Source of the DNA: Caulobacterales bacterium
Lineage (GTDB): Bacteria > Pseudomonadota > Alphaproteobacteria > Caulobacterales > Aquidulcibacteraceae
Assembly (NCBI GenBank): GCA_017303355.1
Contig: JAFLCU010000007.1
Span: 124,001 to 188,000 of the forward strand
Direction of reading: 5' to 3'
Length of the DNA: 64,000 bases
Under the pieces are notes generated by a model. The model saw only the letters and a list, made by a program, of their open reading frames with translations. It was not told where the DNA came from and made no database searches. Below are positions 25,837-34,172 of this stretch, piece by piece. Every line of letters starts with the position of its first letter. Within the stretch, counting starts at the first letter, position 1. The position numbers and the translations under genes were made by a program.

Positions 25837-26885
25837 CTGCCCCGCACATGAAAGCCGCGCGCCTCTGTAAGGCTGGCGAGCCGCTCGTTCTGGAGGACGT
25901 CTTGATACCGGTCCCCGGTGCGGACGAAGTGCTGGTGGAAGTGTCGGCATGTGGGCTCTGCGGCACAGACATTCACTTGGCTGTCGATGGCGACATTCCC
26001 GTTTCGCGCACGCCGATTACGCTCGGTCACGAAGCGGCGGGCGCGATCGCCGCATTGGGCGACGCCGTCGAGGGGTTCGCGGTGGGCCAACGTGTGGCGC
26101 TCTTTCCCGCCGCCATCTGCGGGCGCTGCCGCTTCTGCCGCGCGGGGCGCGAGTCGCTCTGCGAGAACTCGAAAGTGTACGGCATGAGCCGCGACGGTGC
26201 GCTGGCGCAGTTCGTTGTCGCGCCGGCTTTCGGGCTGATCGCCATTCCCGACGGCGTGTCCCTACAGCAAGCGGCGATCGTCACCGACGGCGTGGCGACC
26301 CCGTTCCACGCCTTGCGCAGCCGCGGGGCAATGAAGGCCGGCGAGGCTGTCGCGGTGATCGGTTGCGGCGGCTTGGGTGCGCATGCCGTTCTGCTCGCGC
26401 GGTTGATGGGCGCCGGGTTCATCGTAGCAATCGACCTGCAGCCCGAAGCGCGCGCGCGCGCCCTCGAACTCGGCGCCGACTTGGCGATCGACCCCGCCGC
26501 CTCAGATGCCGGCAAAGCAATACGCACCAGCTACGGGCGCGGGGTCGACCTTGCGCTTGAGTTTGTCGGACGCGCGGTGTCGGTTGAGATGGCGATACGC
26601 TCGCTCGATATCGGCGGTAGAGCGGTGATCGTGGGCGTCGGCGCAGAGCGCGTTCAGTTGCCGGCGCTGGTGAGCTTCGTCGGTCGTGAAGCCGCTGTGA
26701 TGGGATCGTTCGGGATGGATAAACGCGACATCGAGGACCTGCTGGCGCTGATCGCACGCGGTCGCCTCGATCTGTCGCGCTCGATCACGCAGACCTACGC
26801 GCTTGGCGAAATCAACGAAGCGTTGACGCGGCTCGCACGCAAGGACGCTGGGGTCGTACGCCTGGTGGTGGAGCCGTGGCGTTAG
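25833..26885 (+). CDS. Zinc-dependent alcohol dehydrogenase (MDR family)
   Basis: The 350-residue medium-chain dehydrogenase has catalytic zinc ligands in ACGLCGTDIH and GHEAAG, four structural-zinc cysteines in CGRCRFCRAGRESLC, and a Rossmann motif VAVIGCGGLGAHA. It oxidises an alcohol with NAD(P)+. A GTG start overlaps the TetR stop (GTGA). The epoxide-hydrolase-like gene follows after 12 bases, so an epoxide-to-diol-to-ketone sequence is plausible. Confidence 0.87.
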   Translation: MTAPHMKAARLCKAGEPLVLEDVLIPVPGADEVLVEVSACGLCGTDIHLAVDGDIPVSRTPITLGHEAAGAIAALGDAVEGFAVGQRVALFPAAICGRCRFCRAGRESLCENSKVYGMSRDGALAQFVVAPAFGLIAIPDGVSLQQAAIVTDGVATPFHALRSRGAMKAGEAVAVIGCGGLGAHAVLLARLMGAGFIVAIDLQPEARARALELGADLAIDPAASDAGKAIRTSYGRGVDLALEFVGRAVSVEMAIRSLDIGGRAVIVGVGAERVQLPALVSFVGREAAVMGSFGMDKRDIEDLLALIARGRLDLSRSITQTYALGEINEALTRLARKDAGVVRLVVEPWR

Positions 26886-26897
26886 GAGGAGGCCGAT

Positions 26898-27269
26898 ATG
26901 GACGACAATGAAAGCATCGTGCGCCAGTTCATCGCCGATTGGTCGAGCCTCGATGCCGACAAGCTGGTAGAGTATTTCACCGAGGACGGCGTCTACCACA
27001 ACATGCCGGCACAGCCGGTCGCCGGGCGCGAAAAGCTGCGCCGATTCATCGCCGCCTTCCTTTCCGGTTGGGAGCGCACCGACTGGGAAATCCTCAACCT
27101 GATTGGGCGCGGCGATGTCGTCATCGCCGAGCGTCTCGACCGCACCGTGGTCGCCGGCAAACCGGTCGATCTGCCTTGTTGCGGCGTGTACGAAATGCGC
27201 GACGGTAAAATCGCGGTGTGGCGCGACTATTTCGACATGGCGACCTACACGCGGGCGATTGCAGGTTAG
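26898..27269 (+). CDS. Limonene-1,2-epoxide-hydrolase-like protein (SnoaL fold)
   Basis: The 123-residue protein aligns by eye with limonene-1,2-epoxide hydrolase. The residues that position water and substrate there all seem present: Tyr33 and Asn35 in GVYHNMP, Arg79 and Asp81 in AERLDR, and Asp110 in WRDYFD. The preserved catalytic set makes epoxide hydrolysis more likely than the non-catalytic or polyketide-cyclase roles of other SnoaL proteins. It points to a cyclic alkene or terpenoid-type substrate for the cluster. Confidence 0.78.
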   Translation: MDDNESIVRQFIADWSSLDADKLVEYFTEDGVYHNMPAQPVAGREKLRRFIAAFLSGWERTDWEILNLIGRGDVVIAERLDRTVVAGKPVDLPCCGVYEMRDGKIAVWRDYFDMATYTRAIAG

Positions 27270-27296
27270 CCCGCACTGCAAGCGGAAGGCGCGGTC

Positions 27297-28862
27297 ATGG
27301 GAGATTGGCGGGGGCTCAAAGCGTTGGCGGACATCCCGCGTTTTCACGCGCGCGTGCGCCCTGACGCCATCGCCCTGACGTGCGGCGAACAGAACGTGAC
27401 CTATTCCCAACTGGATCGACAGAGTTCGGCGTCGGCGCGCGCTCTGCTGGCGGAGAAGGTGAAACCCGGTGCGCGAATAGCTTGGCTGGACCTCAATTCG
27501 GAGCGCACGCATGAAATGCTGTTCGCTTGCGCCAAGGCGAAGGCGGTGTTCTGCCCGGTCAATTGGCGGCTGTCGCCAGCGGAGATGCAGCAGGTGATCG
27601 CCGATGCCGACGCCGAACTCCTATTCGTTGGACAGCGTTTTTTCGACGCTGCAAGTGCAATTGCTGCGTCGCGGCTGCGCAAAGTCATCGCCGTCGACGG
27701 CGCGCGGGCCGGCTGGGAAGGCTATGCCGACTGGCGCGATCGCCATGCCGGCGACGATCCCAGGCGAGCGAGCGCGCCCAACGGACCGGCGATTCAGATC
27801 TACACCAGCGGCGCTACCGGTCAGCCAAAGGGCGTTGTGTTGTCCGCCGGCGCACTGCTGACGACAGGCAAGCAGCGCGACGGTGAGATGGCCTGGAACG
27901 ATTGGAGCGAGGACGATGTCAGCCTGCTGACCATGCCGTGCTTTCACATCGCCGGTCTGCGCTGGGGCGTCATGAGTCTGCTGCCCGGCGCGCACACGGT
28001 GGTCATGCCCGAATTTTCGCCGGACAGCGTGTTGGATGAGATCGCCAGGCGCCGCGTCACCAGGTTGTTCCTTGCGCCGGCTGCAATCCGGCTCGTTCTG
28101 GAGGCCGCCAAGCGTAAGCCGGTCGATCTCTCCTCGCTGAAAATCGTCTGGTACGGCGCCTCGCCGATGCCGGCGCCCCTGCTTGCGGACGCCATGGCGA
28201 CGTTCGGCTGCAGCTTTCTGCAGACCTACGGCATGACCGAGACAGGCGCCCAGGCGACCTTCCTGCCGCCGGCCGATCATCGCAGCGGCGGCGAGCGGCT
28301 TCGCTCGGCCGGCAAGGCATTGCCCGGCGTGCGCGTGCGCATCGTCGATGCGCAGGGCAGGGCGCAGCCGCCGGGCCAACCCGGCGAGATTTGCATCAAG
28401 TCGCCATCGAACATGCTCGGCTATTGGCGGCGCGAGGCGGAGACGCGCGCGGCGCTGCGCGGCGGCTGGATGCACACGGGCGATGCGGGCTTCATGGACC
28501 GGGACGGGTACGTCTACATTCAGGATCGCCTCAAGGACATGATCGTCAGCGGCGGCGAGAACGTCTATTCGGTCGAAGTCGAGAATGCGCTGGCGAGCCA
28601 TCCCGCGATCGCGGACGCAGCGGTGATCGGCGTGCCGGACGAAACCTGGGGAGAGGCGGTGAAGGCCATCGTTGTGCTGAAGCCTGGATGCGCAGCCTCA
28701 GCTGAGGAAATCATCGCTCACGCGAAGGCGCAAATCGCGGCGTACAAAGCGCCCAAGTCGGTCGACTTCGTCGATGCGCTGCCGAAAAACTCGCTGGGCA
28801 AGGTGCTCAAGGCGAGCCTGCGACAGGAATACTGGAGCGGCAAGGATCGGATGGTGAATTGA
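27297..28862 (+). CDS. Acyl-CoA synthetase (second adenylate-forming ligase)
   Basis: The 521-residue ligase has the nucleotide motif IYTSGATGQPKGVVLS near residue 163, QTYGMTETGAQATF (A5), the hinge IQDRLKDMIVSGGENVYS, and the C-terminal lysine in KNSLGKVLKAS. It forms a CoA thioester of an acid, probably the entry step or a downstream acid of the cluster. GGAAGG lies upstream of the ATG. It is the last gene of the rightward operon; 250 bases without a convincing gene follow. Confidence 0.88.
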   Translation: MGDWRGLKALADIPRFHARVRPDAIALTCGEQNVTYSQLDRQSSASARALLAEKVKPGARIAWLDLNSERTHEMLFACAKAKAVFCPVNWRLSPAEMQQVIADADAELLFVGQRFFDAASAIAASRLRKVIAVDGARAGWEGYADWRDRHAGDDPRRASAPNGPAIQIYTSGATGQPKGVVLSAGALLTTGKQRDGEMAWNDWSEDDVSLLTMPCFHIAGLRWGVMSLLPGAHTVVMPEFSPDSVLDEIARRRVTRLFLAPAAIRLVLEAAKRKPVDLSSLKIVWYGASPMPAPLLADAMATFGCSFLQTYGMTETGAQATFLPPADHRSGGERLRSAGKALPGVRVRIVDAQGRAQPPGQPGEICIKSPSNMLGYWRREAETRAALRGGWMHTGDAGFMDRDGYVYIQDRLKDMIVSGGENVYSVEVENALASHPAIADAAVIGVPDETWGEAVKAIVVLKPGCAASAEEIIAHAKAQIAAYKAPKSVDFVDALPKNSLGKVLKASLRQEYWSGKDRMVN

Positions 28863-29108
28863 ACCGACAAGGATCCGCTTTGATAGTCGCGCCAGTGCTA
28901 CAATCGCGTTCATCATTGAAAACCTGCGCGCATGCTCGACTTCAAGGGCGCATTCCGTCATCTTCAGCTCATCGCCGCAAAGTGCCTGGCGCGACTCCAA
29001 GCCGTCCACGGGTGGACTCAGGGACTGCGGCTCTGGCTCAAGGGGCCTGTTTCCTACGGCGTAGTCGTGCGCCTCGATCCGTGGCGCAAATGAAGCGTTC
29101 TTCGCTCT

Positions 29109-30950
29109 CTATACTGAAGACAAACGGCCCGCGCTTGCTGGATGCTGGCGGGCGTGATCTGTCAATTGCGCTGGCAGGAGGCCTCGTACCGCGTTGCCGA
29201 GATGAAAGGGGCCGCCGAGATCCTCGACACGCAGCTCTGCTTCGCGCGCGCGACCGGCCCTCAGCAGCGAGGCGCGCAGCACCCCTGGCAGCAAGCCGCG
29301 ACTTGCTGGCGGCGTCAGCAGCTGGCCGTCTCGTTCGATGAACACGTTGGTGAAGCTACCTTCGGTGATGAAGCCGGCCGCATCGACAAAAACAACTTCG
29401 TCCGCGCCGGAGGCGTGGCGGGCCATGTCGAGGAAACTGCGCAGCGTCGTCTTGTGGCGCAATCGGAAATCGTCACTGGACACTGGTAAGGCGGCGATAG
29501 CGACAGAAAGTTCGTTGCGCGATGGACTTGGCGGCGGTCTCATTTCAATCGAGATTTCGCCGGTGGCATCAAGCAACAGGCGCACAACCAAAGGGGCTCC
29601 CGCCCCCTCCACGGCGTTCGCCAGGCGGTCGCGCACGGCCAGTTCGTTAAATTCGAATGCGAAGGTGCACGCTGACAGGCGCATCCGCGCGAGATGCAGG
29701 TCGAGATGGCGCAGCCCTTCCTCAGGCTCGTAACGCATGGTCTCGAAGATCCGGAACACAGGCGCAGCGGCGGTGACGAACGCTCCTTTCAGGGCGCACT
29801 CCCGCCATTCGCCGTCCAATGTGGAATCAAACACCACCCCAGAGCCCAGGCCTAATTCAGCGGCCCCGTCCAAAATGGCCATCGTTCTGATGGCGACGTT
29901 GAACGCTGCCGCGCCGTCCGGCGAGATCCATCCGATAGCGCCGCAATAAGCGCCTCGCTCATCCGCCTCCAGCTCATCGATGATCTCCATCGCGCGGATC
30001 TTCGGCGCGCCCGTGACCGACCCGCAAGGGAAGAGGGTGCGTAGGACATCGACAGCGTCACAGTCTTCGCTGACCTCTGCGCGCACCGTTGATGTGAGGG
30101 CGTGCAATGTCGGGTAGGTTTCGACCTCGAACAACGCCGGGACGTGTACCGAGCCGCGCTTGGCGATGCGGGATATGTCGTTGCGCAAGAGGTCAACAAT
30201 CATCACGTTTTCAGCGCGCTCCTTTGGGTCGCAGCGCAAGCTCTCCATAGCGAGAGCATCTTCGGTCGGGTTCTCGCGACGCTTAGTCGTCCCTTTCATC
30301 GGCTTTGTTTCGATTACGCTGTCCGACAGCCGGAAGAAGAGTTCGGGTGAGGTCGAAAGCAGATATCTCTCGCCGTCATGGACCAGAGCGCTCCACTCAC
30401 CTCCTCCACCGCGCCGCATCTGCGCATAGGCCGAAAGCGGGTGGCCCACGAGCGTGAGGTCTGACCGATAACTCAGATTGACCTGATAGACGTCGCCCGC
30501 CTCGATGTATTCCTTGATGCGTCTGAACGCATCGGCGTATTGGCTTCGGGTGATTCGCGGGCGCGGCGGCGACAGCCAGGCGGCTTCGGGATCGGGCAGC
30601 GCCGCGGTCAATTCCTCTCCGCTTAAGTCGACGATCTGTTCGAACAGAGCGAACCACAGCAGCGGCGCGTCTTGAATGCGTGCGGCGCTCCTGCACGTTC
30701 GCATCAGGCGCGGTTCGAGCGCCAACCCGGCCTCGTAGCCGAGCCAGCCCGCAGCGTGCAGTCCTCGTCTCGGTCCGCCACGAATGCCCTCCAGAGCGGG
30801 CGCCACCTCGCGCATTGAGTGAGCGACGAAGGTCTCAACCGGGGCGGAGAAAAGCCTCGCTGCGCCTCTCGTCGAGCGTGCGTCGTCAAACAGAACGAAC
30901 GGGCGCCCATCGAGCAGGAGGCGCTGGACCGCACGCAATGGATTGCACAT
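29109..30950 (-). CDS. PabB-PabC fusion: aminodeoxychorismate synthase I plus aminodeoxychorismate lyase
   Basis: The 613-residue protein joins a chorismate-binding PabB domain (about 1-380; AGDVYQVNLSYR, KPMKGTTKR, VDLLRNDISR, CGSVTGAPKIRAMEII) to a class IV aminotransferase-fold PabC domain (about 385-590; catalytic-lysine region RHKTTLRSFLD and EGSFTNVF). Together they convert chorismate to 4-aminobenzoate for folate, with ammonia or a separate PabA glutaminase. It stands alone, opposite to the catabolic operon; such a gene in a mobile island is unusual. Confidence 0.88.
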   Translation of the reverse strand: MCNPLRAVQRLLLDGRPFVLFDDARSTRGAARLFSAPVETFVAHSMREVAPALEGIRGGPRRGLHAAGWLGYEAGLALEPRLMRTCRSAARIQDAPLLWFALFEQIVDLSGEELTAALPDPEAAWLSPPRPRITRSQYADAFRRIKEYIEAGDVYQVNLSYRSDLTLVGHPLSAYAQMRRGGGGEWSALVHDGERYLLSTSPELFFRLSDSVIETKPMKGTTKRRENPTEDALAMESLRCDPKERAENVMIVDLLRNDISRIAKRGSVHVPALFEVETYPTLHALTSTVRAEVSEDCDAVDVLRTLFPCGSVTGAPKIRAMEIIDELEADERGAYCGAIGWISPDGAAAFNVAIRTMAILDGAAELGLGSGVVFDSTLDGEWRECALKGAFVTAAAPVFRIFETMRYEPEEGLRHLDLHLARMRLSACTFAFEFNELAVRDRLANAVEGAGAPLVVRLLLDATGEISIEMRPPPSPSRNELSVAIAALPVSSDDFRLRHKTTLRSFLDMARHASGADEVVFVDAAGFITEGSFTNVFIERDGQLLTPPASRGLLPGVLRASLLRAGRAREAELRVEDLGGPFHLGNAVRGLLPAQLTDHARQHPASAGRLSSV

Positions 30951-31061
30951 TCGAAGAGGGCACCGCCGGTTGGCAGTTCACTGCACCATCGGTATCGGCG
31001 ACGCAAGATGGCTCGTGGTCTGGCGGGCTCCCGACGAGGCCGCGGCATGTCAAGCGAATGC

Positions 31062-31620
31062 TCAGCGAAATCGAGGCGGCGCCAACGTCACAGTTTGCGT
31101 CGCGACGGGCTCGCCACGCATAAAAGGCGAGTAAGATCTGCTGTATGCGGGGTCGGCCTCGAATAGGTTGTGGCTACCATTCTCCACCGTGATCAGTGTA
31201 ACATTACGCAAGCCGCGCACTGCGGCGAGATGATTCTCAGGAAACGTCCGCCCGATGAGCGTTTCGGAGAGCACCGGCGTCGGGCGACGACTGTGGGGCG
31301 GCTCGCGAAAGTCGTCGCCAAGATCGGGCGGTCCATACGCATTGGGCAGCTGCAGTACAGGGAAGTTGATCAAATCGCCAAGCAGCGCCGCGCGCGCCCG
31401 CTTATCGACTCGCGCGATGTCAGCCTCTGACATTCCGGAGGAGGCGGCCATGAGTACCCGCATGCCTCCGGCAAACACCGGAGCGGTTCAGGGTCGCTAG
31501 CTCTATGCTCGGGAAAGTCGGGGCGTCTGGTCGCTGGAGGAAGGCAGCCGACCTCGCTTCCGTGATCCCCTTCTGCGGGTCGCCTTTCCAACTGCCGCGC
31601 GTGTTGGTCGTGTGGACGAC
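31062..31620 (-). pseudogene. Alpha/beta-hydrolase (prolyl-aminopeptidase-like), C-terminal remnant with a frameshift
   Basis: The last 130 codons (31062-31478) look like the end of a peptidase-type alpha/beta hydrolase: a lid region ending SSGMSEADI, then FPVLQLPNAYGPPDL, then VTLITVENGSHNLFE with the catalytic histidine. The match continues upstream in another frame (DAPTFPSIELATLN), so a frameshift lies near 31478, and the nucleophile half is missing. I regard it as a dead gene. Confidence 0.6.
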
Positions 31621-31641
31621 GCTGCAGGCTGAGCTAAGCAC

Positions 31642-32004
31642 TCACTGCACGTGCTCAGCCAACATTTCCAGGAACCCCTGAAATCGCACTTCCGCATCCG
31701 CACCGGCGTCTGGATCGCTGTCGTCGAGCGGACCGGCATATTCGAACCACACCCTGACGAACAGAAGCAGCGTCTCCTTGATCAGCGCCAGTTCACGGGC
31801 GTGGGCGTGATCGCGCTTGTCGAGCCGGTCGAGACGCGCGCGGATCGACGCGGCGAGCGTTTCGCCGGTCTCATCCAGCAATACGCGCCGCATCGCGTCA
31901 TTGGCGGCGCGCGAGAGCGTAAGCCCGCGCCGCTTGCCTTCGGCTTCGATCGCCTCGGCGACATCGGCATCCAGATGCAAGGTGAGCTGGCGTTTGGAGG
32001 TCAT
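31642..32004 (-). CDS. Ribbon-helix-helix mobilization accessory protein
   Basis: The 120-residue protein starts with a ribbon-helix-helix motif (KRQLTLHLDADVAEAIEAEG and RRGLTLSRAANDAMRR), like CopG- and MobC-type proteins, followed by a helical C-terminus. Its ATG overlaps the stop of the VirD4-like gene by four bases. Proteins of this kind bind the transfer origin or regulate the mobilization genes; that function is inferred from context. Confidence 0.65.
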   Translation of the reverse strand: MTSKRQLTLHLDADVAEAIEAEGKRRGLTLSRAANDAMRRVLLDETGETLAASIRARLDRLDKRDHAHARELALIKETLLLFVRVWFEYAGPLDDSDPDAGADAEVRFQGFLEMLAEHVQ

Positions 32005-33893
32005 AACAGTCTTTCCCCACGATCGGGCTTCAGCGCCGGCGCCGCGCGGCGCGCCAGGGCGCGGCGCAGCTTCGAGCCGGTGATGGGCGCTTGCGGATTA
32101 CTCTCGGCATTCTCTTTGTCGGGCGGCGACAGCGTGGCGGAGGCGCTGGCCGCCGCCGACGGCAAGGGCGGCGCCTCCCAGTCATGCGGCGCGCGGGCGA
32201 TGGACGCGGCGTCGACGAAGGCCGCTATCGTCCGATCGCTCACCAGTGATCTGCCGCGTATCGGCTTCAAGCCCGCGAGCAACAACAGTGCTTCTCCCGC
32301 CTCAGCACGCTGCAACGCTTCGGGCGCGACCACCCAGGCGTCGGTGCGCTCCCAATGCGGCAGAAGCCAGCGCGAGACTGGGCCAGCTTGGCGCCTCCAA
32401 CGGCGCCAGACACACACCTGTCCAGCAAGGGTGCTCGCCATCTCAGCGCTCAACTCCGTCTGAGGACCGATCGCAGCGATGGCGCCGAAAGCGTCCCGCA
32501 AGTCCGCCACGAGGAGCTCGGCATCGGCGCCAATCAGCGCGCCAGCGTCGCTCGCGCAGGCGGCTTGCAGCAGGACGCGAACGCCGCGCTCGCAAGCGCC
32601 GCACATTGGCCCATCGAATAGCGGCGGCGCCGCTTTTCGTCCCGCCGCGTTCGCCAACTCCGTTGGACCCGGATCGGCCACGAGCGCCGCGAGCGCATTG
32701 GCTTCAATGACGACCAACAGCTCACGTTGCTTACGGCGGCCGAGATGGTCGAGGTCAGTCGCCGCTGCGCAAGCCGAAACAAGCTGCGCCAACAGCGCCG
32801 AAACCAGCGGCGCCGTCGATCTTTCCCGCCCGGGCGGCATCTGAATGACGAGGGAGGATGGTCCATCTCCCGACACCAGGTCGGCGAAGCGAAGCTTATG
32901 ACTTTCCGTGGCGAGCGCATGATCGCCGTCGGCGAAGAGCCGCAAGCGGATGTCGATGTCGCGCATAGCGCGGAGCGCGGCTTCGCCGTCGCGCCGCCAG
33001 TAGCGCGCGATGCGCGCCAACTCGCCCGTCGCAGGCCCGAGATCGAAGCGCGCGCCATCGGCCCAGCGCGCGCAGAACTCCGCCAGGCGGCGCTGCGGAT
33101 CCGCGAGCGCCTGGCGCATGCCGGAGAACGAGCGCGCCGCCGGCGGCGCATGGGCCAGCGCGTCCAGCACCAGCGCGGCCAGGCTCGCGACCAGCATGCC
33201 GTCTTCCGTGCGCAGGAAGCTCCGCGCCAAGCTTAACGCATCGCTCCACGCATGGGCGCCGCCGCGCACGGCGAGGAGCGGATTGATGGCGATGGCGTTG
33301 GCGCGCCCCGGCGCGAAGCGCAGCGCGTCCTGACGCGGCAGACGCGAGGACAGATCGCGCGCTTCGATCAGCACCAGTGCGCCGCGCCAGCTCGCGATCG
33401 CGGCGATCAGCCCATCGTCGGTGTGAACCGGCGCGCCAAGCAGCAGCGCGTGTCCCGCCTCAACACGGAGAATCTGCGCGGGCGCCAAGGCGTGACGACG
33501 CACGGCGCCAAGCGCCAAGCCGTCGCCCCGCAATAGCCCGCGTTGACCCAATCTGCCCCAGCGCTCGAAGCCGGGACGCCAGAGCCGCAGGTGCAACGCA
33601 AACGATGGCGGTTCGATCGCGCCGAGCAGTCCGGCCAAGCCAAACGCGGCCAACAGCGTCATGCCGATCAGGCCGACATGCAGCAACGCCATCCATGCGT
33701 CATGGGCAAACCACTGCAGCGCCCAGATCAGCACCTGCCACGGCGCGTAGAGTTTCACGCCGGCCACGACCGCGACCGCTTCGCCCAGCGCCGCATGCTG
33801 GTCGAACACCCACGCGACGAGCTGCGTTGCGACGGCCAGCATCAGCAGAAGCGCCAACGTTGTCGTCAGCAGGGTTCGGCCCCACGAGATCAT
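32001..33893 (-). CDS. VirD4/TraG-like coupling protein homologue with degenerate nucleotide motifs
   Basis: The 630-residue protein has two to three N-terminal membrane segments (about 6-30, 48-95) and then a domain whose strand order resembles VirD4/TraG coupling proteins. At the Walker A place it reads HALLLGAPVHTDDGLIAAIA instead of a GxxxxGKT loop, and at Walker B LLVVIEANALAALV without the DE pair. It therefore probably cannot hydrolyse ATP in the normal way. It is divergent from the relaxase across a 280-base AT-rich gap and coupled to the RHH gene. Confidence 0.6.
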   Translation of the reverse strand: MISWGRTLLTTTLALLLMLAVATQLVAWVFDQHAALGEAVAVVAGVKLYAPWQVLIWALQWFAHDAWMALLHVGLIGMTLLAAFGLAGLLGAIEPPSFALHLRLWRPGFERWGRLGQRGLLRGDGLALGAVRRHALAPAQILRVEAGHALLLGAPVHTDDGLIAAIASWRGALVLIEARDLSSRLPRQDALRFAPGRANAIAINPLLAVRGGAHAWSDALSLARSFLRTEDGMLVASLAALVLDALAHAPPAARSFSGMRQALADPQRRLAEFCARWADGARFDLGPATGELARIARYWRRDGEAALRAMRDIDIRLRLFADGDHALATESHKLRFADLVSGDGPSSLVIQMPPGRERSTAPLVSALLAQLVSACAAATDLDHLGRRKQRELLVVIEANALAALVADPGPTELANAAGRKAAPPLFDGPMCGACERGVRVLLQAACASDAGALIGADAELLVADLRDAFGAIAAIGPQTELSAEMASTLAGQVCVWRRWRRQAGPVSRWLLPHWERTDAWVVAPEALQRAEAGEALLLLAGLKPIRGRSLVSDRTIAAFVDAASIARAPHDWEAPPLPSAAASASATLSPPDKENAESNPQAPITGSKLRRALARRAAPALKPDRGERLL

Positions 33894-34172
33894 CGGCTGG
33901 CCCGCAATGTCCCACGCCCAGCGCGTTGGCCCCCGGCCATGCGAGCGCCTCGCCCACCCGCCTCATGGTCATAAGTCGTCATGTGTTGCATTGCTTCATC
34001 TATACTTGTTTATATTACAATGTTCGCAGAACTGGAAGCTTAAAGCAAGATAAAGAGAGAGTTTTATTTGATTTGAGCGCTTGGTTTTGCTAGAGCTTTG
34101 GCAAGTTGAGGCGCGGCCAATCAACTTTGCCGCCGGGCCCCCCCGAGACCCGCGAAGCCAGGCACAAAGCCG
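33894..34172. other. AT-rich divergent intergenic region, candidate transfer origin
   Basis: These 279 bases between the relaxase and the coupling-protein-like gene are clearly richer in A and T than their surroundings (for example around 33991-34075). The gap beside a relaxase gene is the usual place of oriT and of the promoters for both mobilization operons. I could not identify a nic site or strong inverted repeat by eye. Confidence 0.4.

Noticed and set aside
28932..29093. 53-codon open frame between the second ligase and PabB-PabC genes
   Set aside because: No ribosome site and no family resemblance; it lies in an otherwise silent 250-base gap.
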